DNA of 64,000 bases from Moraxella canis (GTDB lineage: Bacteria > Pseudomonadota > Gammaproteobacteria > Pseudomonadales > Moraxellaceae). The notes under the pieces are model-generated. The model did no database searches and was not told where the DNA came from. It saw nothing but the letters and a program-made list of their open reading frames with translations. The position numbers were made by a program, and so were the translations under genes. Shown piece by piece: positions 62,185 through 64,000 of the stretch (positions within the stretch are counted from its first letter, which is position 1; each line of letters starts with the position of its first letter). The stretch covers positions 138,428 through 202,427 of the forward strand of contig NZ_MUXT01000004.1 in assembly GCF_002014965.1 (NCBI RefSeq). The letters run 5' to 3'.

Positions 62185-64000
62185 ATGGATGTACAAGCTC
62201 AAGGCAGTCGTCTGAACCGTACGGTTTTCTTTTTATCTGCCGCGATTATTATCTTTTTTAGTATTTATACGATGCTGTTTAATGACAGTGCTTCTGCGAT
62301 TTTAGACAGCGTATTGGCGTGGGTAAGTACCACCTTTGGATGGTACTATTTCTTTGCAGCGTCTGCTTATATTATGTTTGTGCTGATTTTGGCGTGTTCG
62401 CGTTATGGCAGTATTAAGCTTGGTCCGAAGCACTCGCAGCCTGAATACAGCTTATTGACTTGGTCGTCGATGCTGTTTGCGGCAGGTATCGGGATCGATA
62501 TCATGTTCTTTGCGGTGGCAGAGCCGATCATGCAGTACATGAATCCGCCTGTGGGTGATGGTCAGACGGTCGAAGCGGCAAGACAGGCGCTGACCTGGAC
62601 GATTTTTCATTATGGCTTGACGGGATGGTGTATGTACGCCTTGGTGGGGATTGCGCTTGGATATTTTGCGTATCGTTATAACCTGCCACTGACCATCCGC
62701 TCAGCACTGTATCCGATGATCGGCAAAAAAATTAACGGTCCTGCCGGTGATGCGGTGGATGTGGCTGCCATATTGGGGACGATTTTTGGGATTGCGACGA
62801 CATGCGGCATCGGGGTGGTGCAGCTGAATTATGGCTTGCATGTGATTTTTGATTTGCCTGAAAATTTGCTGTGGCAGGTGATTTTGATTTCTTTGGCGGT
62901 TGCGATCACCATCGTATCGGCAACGACTGGTGCCTCAAAGGGCATCAAAATCTTATCAGAGCTCAATATTTATTTTGCGCTTGGTTTGATTTTGTTCATT
63001 TTATTTTTGGGGAATACTGAGTTTTTATTAAATGCCATCGTGCTCAATATTGGCGACTATATCAGCCGCTTTCCTGCGCTGACTTTGGATACTTTTGCTT
63101 ATGGTCAAGACCCTGATCAAAAACAATGGATTCAAGATTGGACGCTATTTTTTTGGGCATGGTGGATTGCTTGGTCGCCATTTGTGGGATTGTTTTTGGC
63201 GAAAATTTCTAAAGGTCGCACCATTCGTCAGTTTGTCATCGGTACGCTGTCGATACCGTTCATGTTTACCCTAGCGTGGCTGTCAGTCATGGGTAATGGT
63301 GCGCTGAATGAAGTATTTATGGGGAATATCGCGTTTGCCGAAAAAATCATCGCCCGTCCTGAAATTGGCTTTTATGAGCTGTTGTCGCATTATCCTTGGT
63401 TTTCGGTGACAGCGATTTTGGCATTTGTTTCGGGGCTGCTATTTTATGTGACTTCTGCGGATTCAGGCGCGATTGTGCTGAGTAATTTTAGCTTCAAAGG
63501 CGAAAATAACGACGAGACACCGCCTTTATGGATTCGGCTATTTTGGGCGATCGCCATTGGTATGCTGACCGCTGCCATGCTTATGACTGATGGCATCAGC
63601 GCACTCCAAAAAGCTACGATTATCATGGGCTTGCCGTTTAGTTTTGTGATGTTTTTTGTGATGACTGGGCTGTTTAAATCCTTGCGCTTAGAAGATTTTC
63701 GCGCCGAAAGTAATAAGCCTAATGCCGCACCAATCGCAGGTAATGTGGATATTGAGAATTGGCGCGAGCGTCTAACGCGGGTGACAGCTTATGCAGACGC
63801 CGATCAGGCGCGCCAAATGCTAGATCAGTCCTGCCTGCCTGCAATGCAAGCGTTGGTATCGGAGTTTGCGAACATTGGTCTTAAGGCGTCGGTCATCCAA
63901 ACCCCAAGCGAAGATGACGCCAAACTGTATCAAGCGACTTTTACGATTAGCTTTGAAGATGAATATGATTTTAGCTATGGCATTTATCCGGTTAAATATC
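62185..64000 (+). CDS. betT: BCCT-family choline transporter BetT (runs off the window)
   Basis: High-affinity proton- or sodium-coupled choline importer. The window holds the first 605 residues, starting MDVQAQGSRLNRTVFFLSAA. Twelve membrane segments are present, and the BCCT signature appears as FFWAWWIAWSPFVGLFLAKI with the following SKGRTIRQFV. GIGIDIMFFAVAEP is the conserved early loop. After the last helix (near residue 495) comes the long cytoplasmic tail of BetT-type carriers, thought to sense osmotic stress, which is cut by the window end. Divergent from betB-betA: import and oxidation of choline form one module. Confidence 0.95.
   Translation, partial: MDVQAQGSRLNRTVFFLSAAIIIFFSIYTMLFNDSASAILDSVLAWVSTTFGWYYFFAASAYIMFVLILACSRYGSIKLGPKHSQPEYSLLTWSSMLFAAGIGIDIMFFAVAEPIMQYMNPPVGDGQTVEAARQALTWTIFHYGLTGWCMYALVGIALGYFAYRYNLPLTIRSALYPMIGKKINGPAGDAVDVAAILGTIFGIATTCGIGVVQLNYGLHVIFDLPENLLWQVILISLAVAITIVSATTGASKGIKILSELNIYFALGLILFILFLGNTEFLLNAIVLNIGDYISRFPALTLDTFAYGQDPDQKQWIQDWTLFFWAWWIAWSPFVGLFLAKISKGRTIRQFVIGTLSIPFMFTLAWLSVMGNGALNEVFMGNIAFAEKIIARPEIGFYELLSHYPWFSVTAILAFVSGLLFYVTSADSGAIVLSNFSFKGENNDETPPLWIRLFWAIAIGMLTAAMLMTDGISALQKATIIMGLPFSFVMFFVMTGLFKSLRLEDFRAESNKPNAAPIAGNVDIENWRERLTRVTAYADADQARQMLDQSCLPAMQALVSEFANIGLKASVIQTPSEDDAKLYQATFTISFEDEYDFSYGIYPVKY

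Overview
The window reads as a chromosomal segment of a Moraxella species (Moraxellaceae, Gammaproteobacteria). This is inferred from gene content and protein character: a neisserial-type ZnuD zinc receptor, an HpuB/MhuA-like hemoglobin receptor, a YadA-type trimeric autotransporter and a split, short-intergenic housekeeping layout. No rRNA is present, so the species is not fixed. No insertion sequence, prophage, integrase or CRISPR array was seen.

Layout. 1-456 (minus): N-terminus of a large BapA-like surface protein with an intragenic run of eight C, a candidate phase-variation tract. 725-8485 (plus): pyrG, kdsA, eno, ftsB, ispD and comEC. 8581-9609: an SppA-type protease, followed by a convergent small ribbon-helix-helix protein. 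10477-14706: two surface proteins, a compact trimeric autotransporter with unusual head repeats and a ZnuD-like receptor whose promoter carries Zur-like boxes. 14843-15094 (minus): tRNA-Asn and two identical tRNA-Lys genes. 15280-23474 (minus): an MliC-like lipoprotein, macAB, and the leuS-lptE-holA operon.

23594-26865 (plus): an ArsC-family reductase and a broken McrBC restriction locus in which both genes carry a one-base frameshift. 26895-29245 (minus): the queuosine genes tgt and queA. 29449-30645: the Fe-S carrier Mrp. 31379-33427 (minus): a two-gene sodium:solute symporter. 33863-36820: hemoglobin-type TonB receptor. 36977-38554 (minus): CstA-like transporter. 39387-44398 (minus): glycine cleavage operon gcvT, a small secreted protein, gcvH and gcvP, led by a promoter and tandem glycine riboswitch at 44471-44756.

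44891-47216 (plus): YcgL, a small membrane protein and the ribosomal operon rpsF-rpsR-rplI. 47669-52140: META-domain lipoprotein, LysR regulator divergent from an FMN reductase, a potassium channel and a rhomboid protease. 52200-56216 (minus): argB, dut, secB, grxC, a membrane rhodanese and rsgA. 56525-58555: rep helicase. 58633-64000: choline-to-betaine module betA-betB (minus) with divergent betT running off the end.

The accessory content is mostly about life on a mucosal host: metal and heme capture, adhesion, lysozyme inhibition, efflux, osmoprotection and DNA uptake. The most unusual items are the 17/19-residue head repeats of the autotransporter, the C8 tract in the BapA-like gene, the doubly frameshifted mcrBC with a compositionally different McrB N-terminus, and the metal-ligand-free beta-lactamase-like tail of ComEC.
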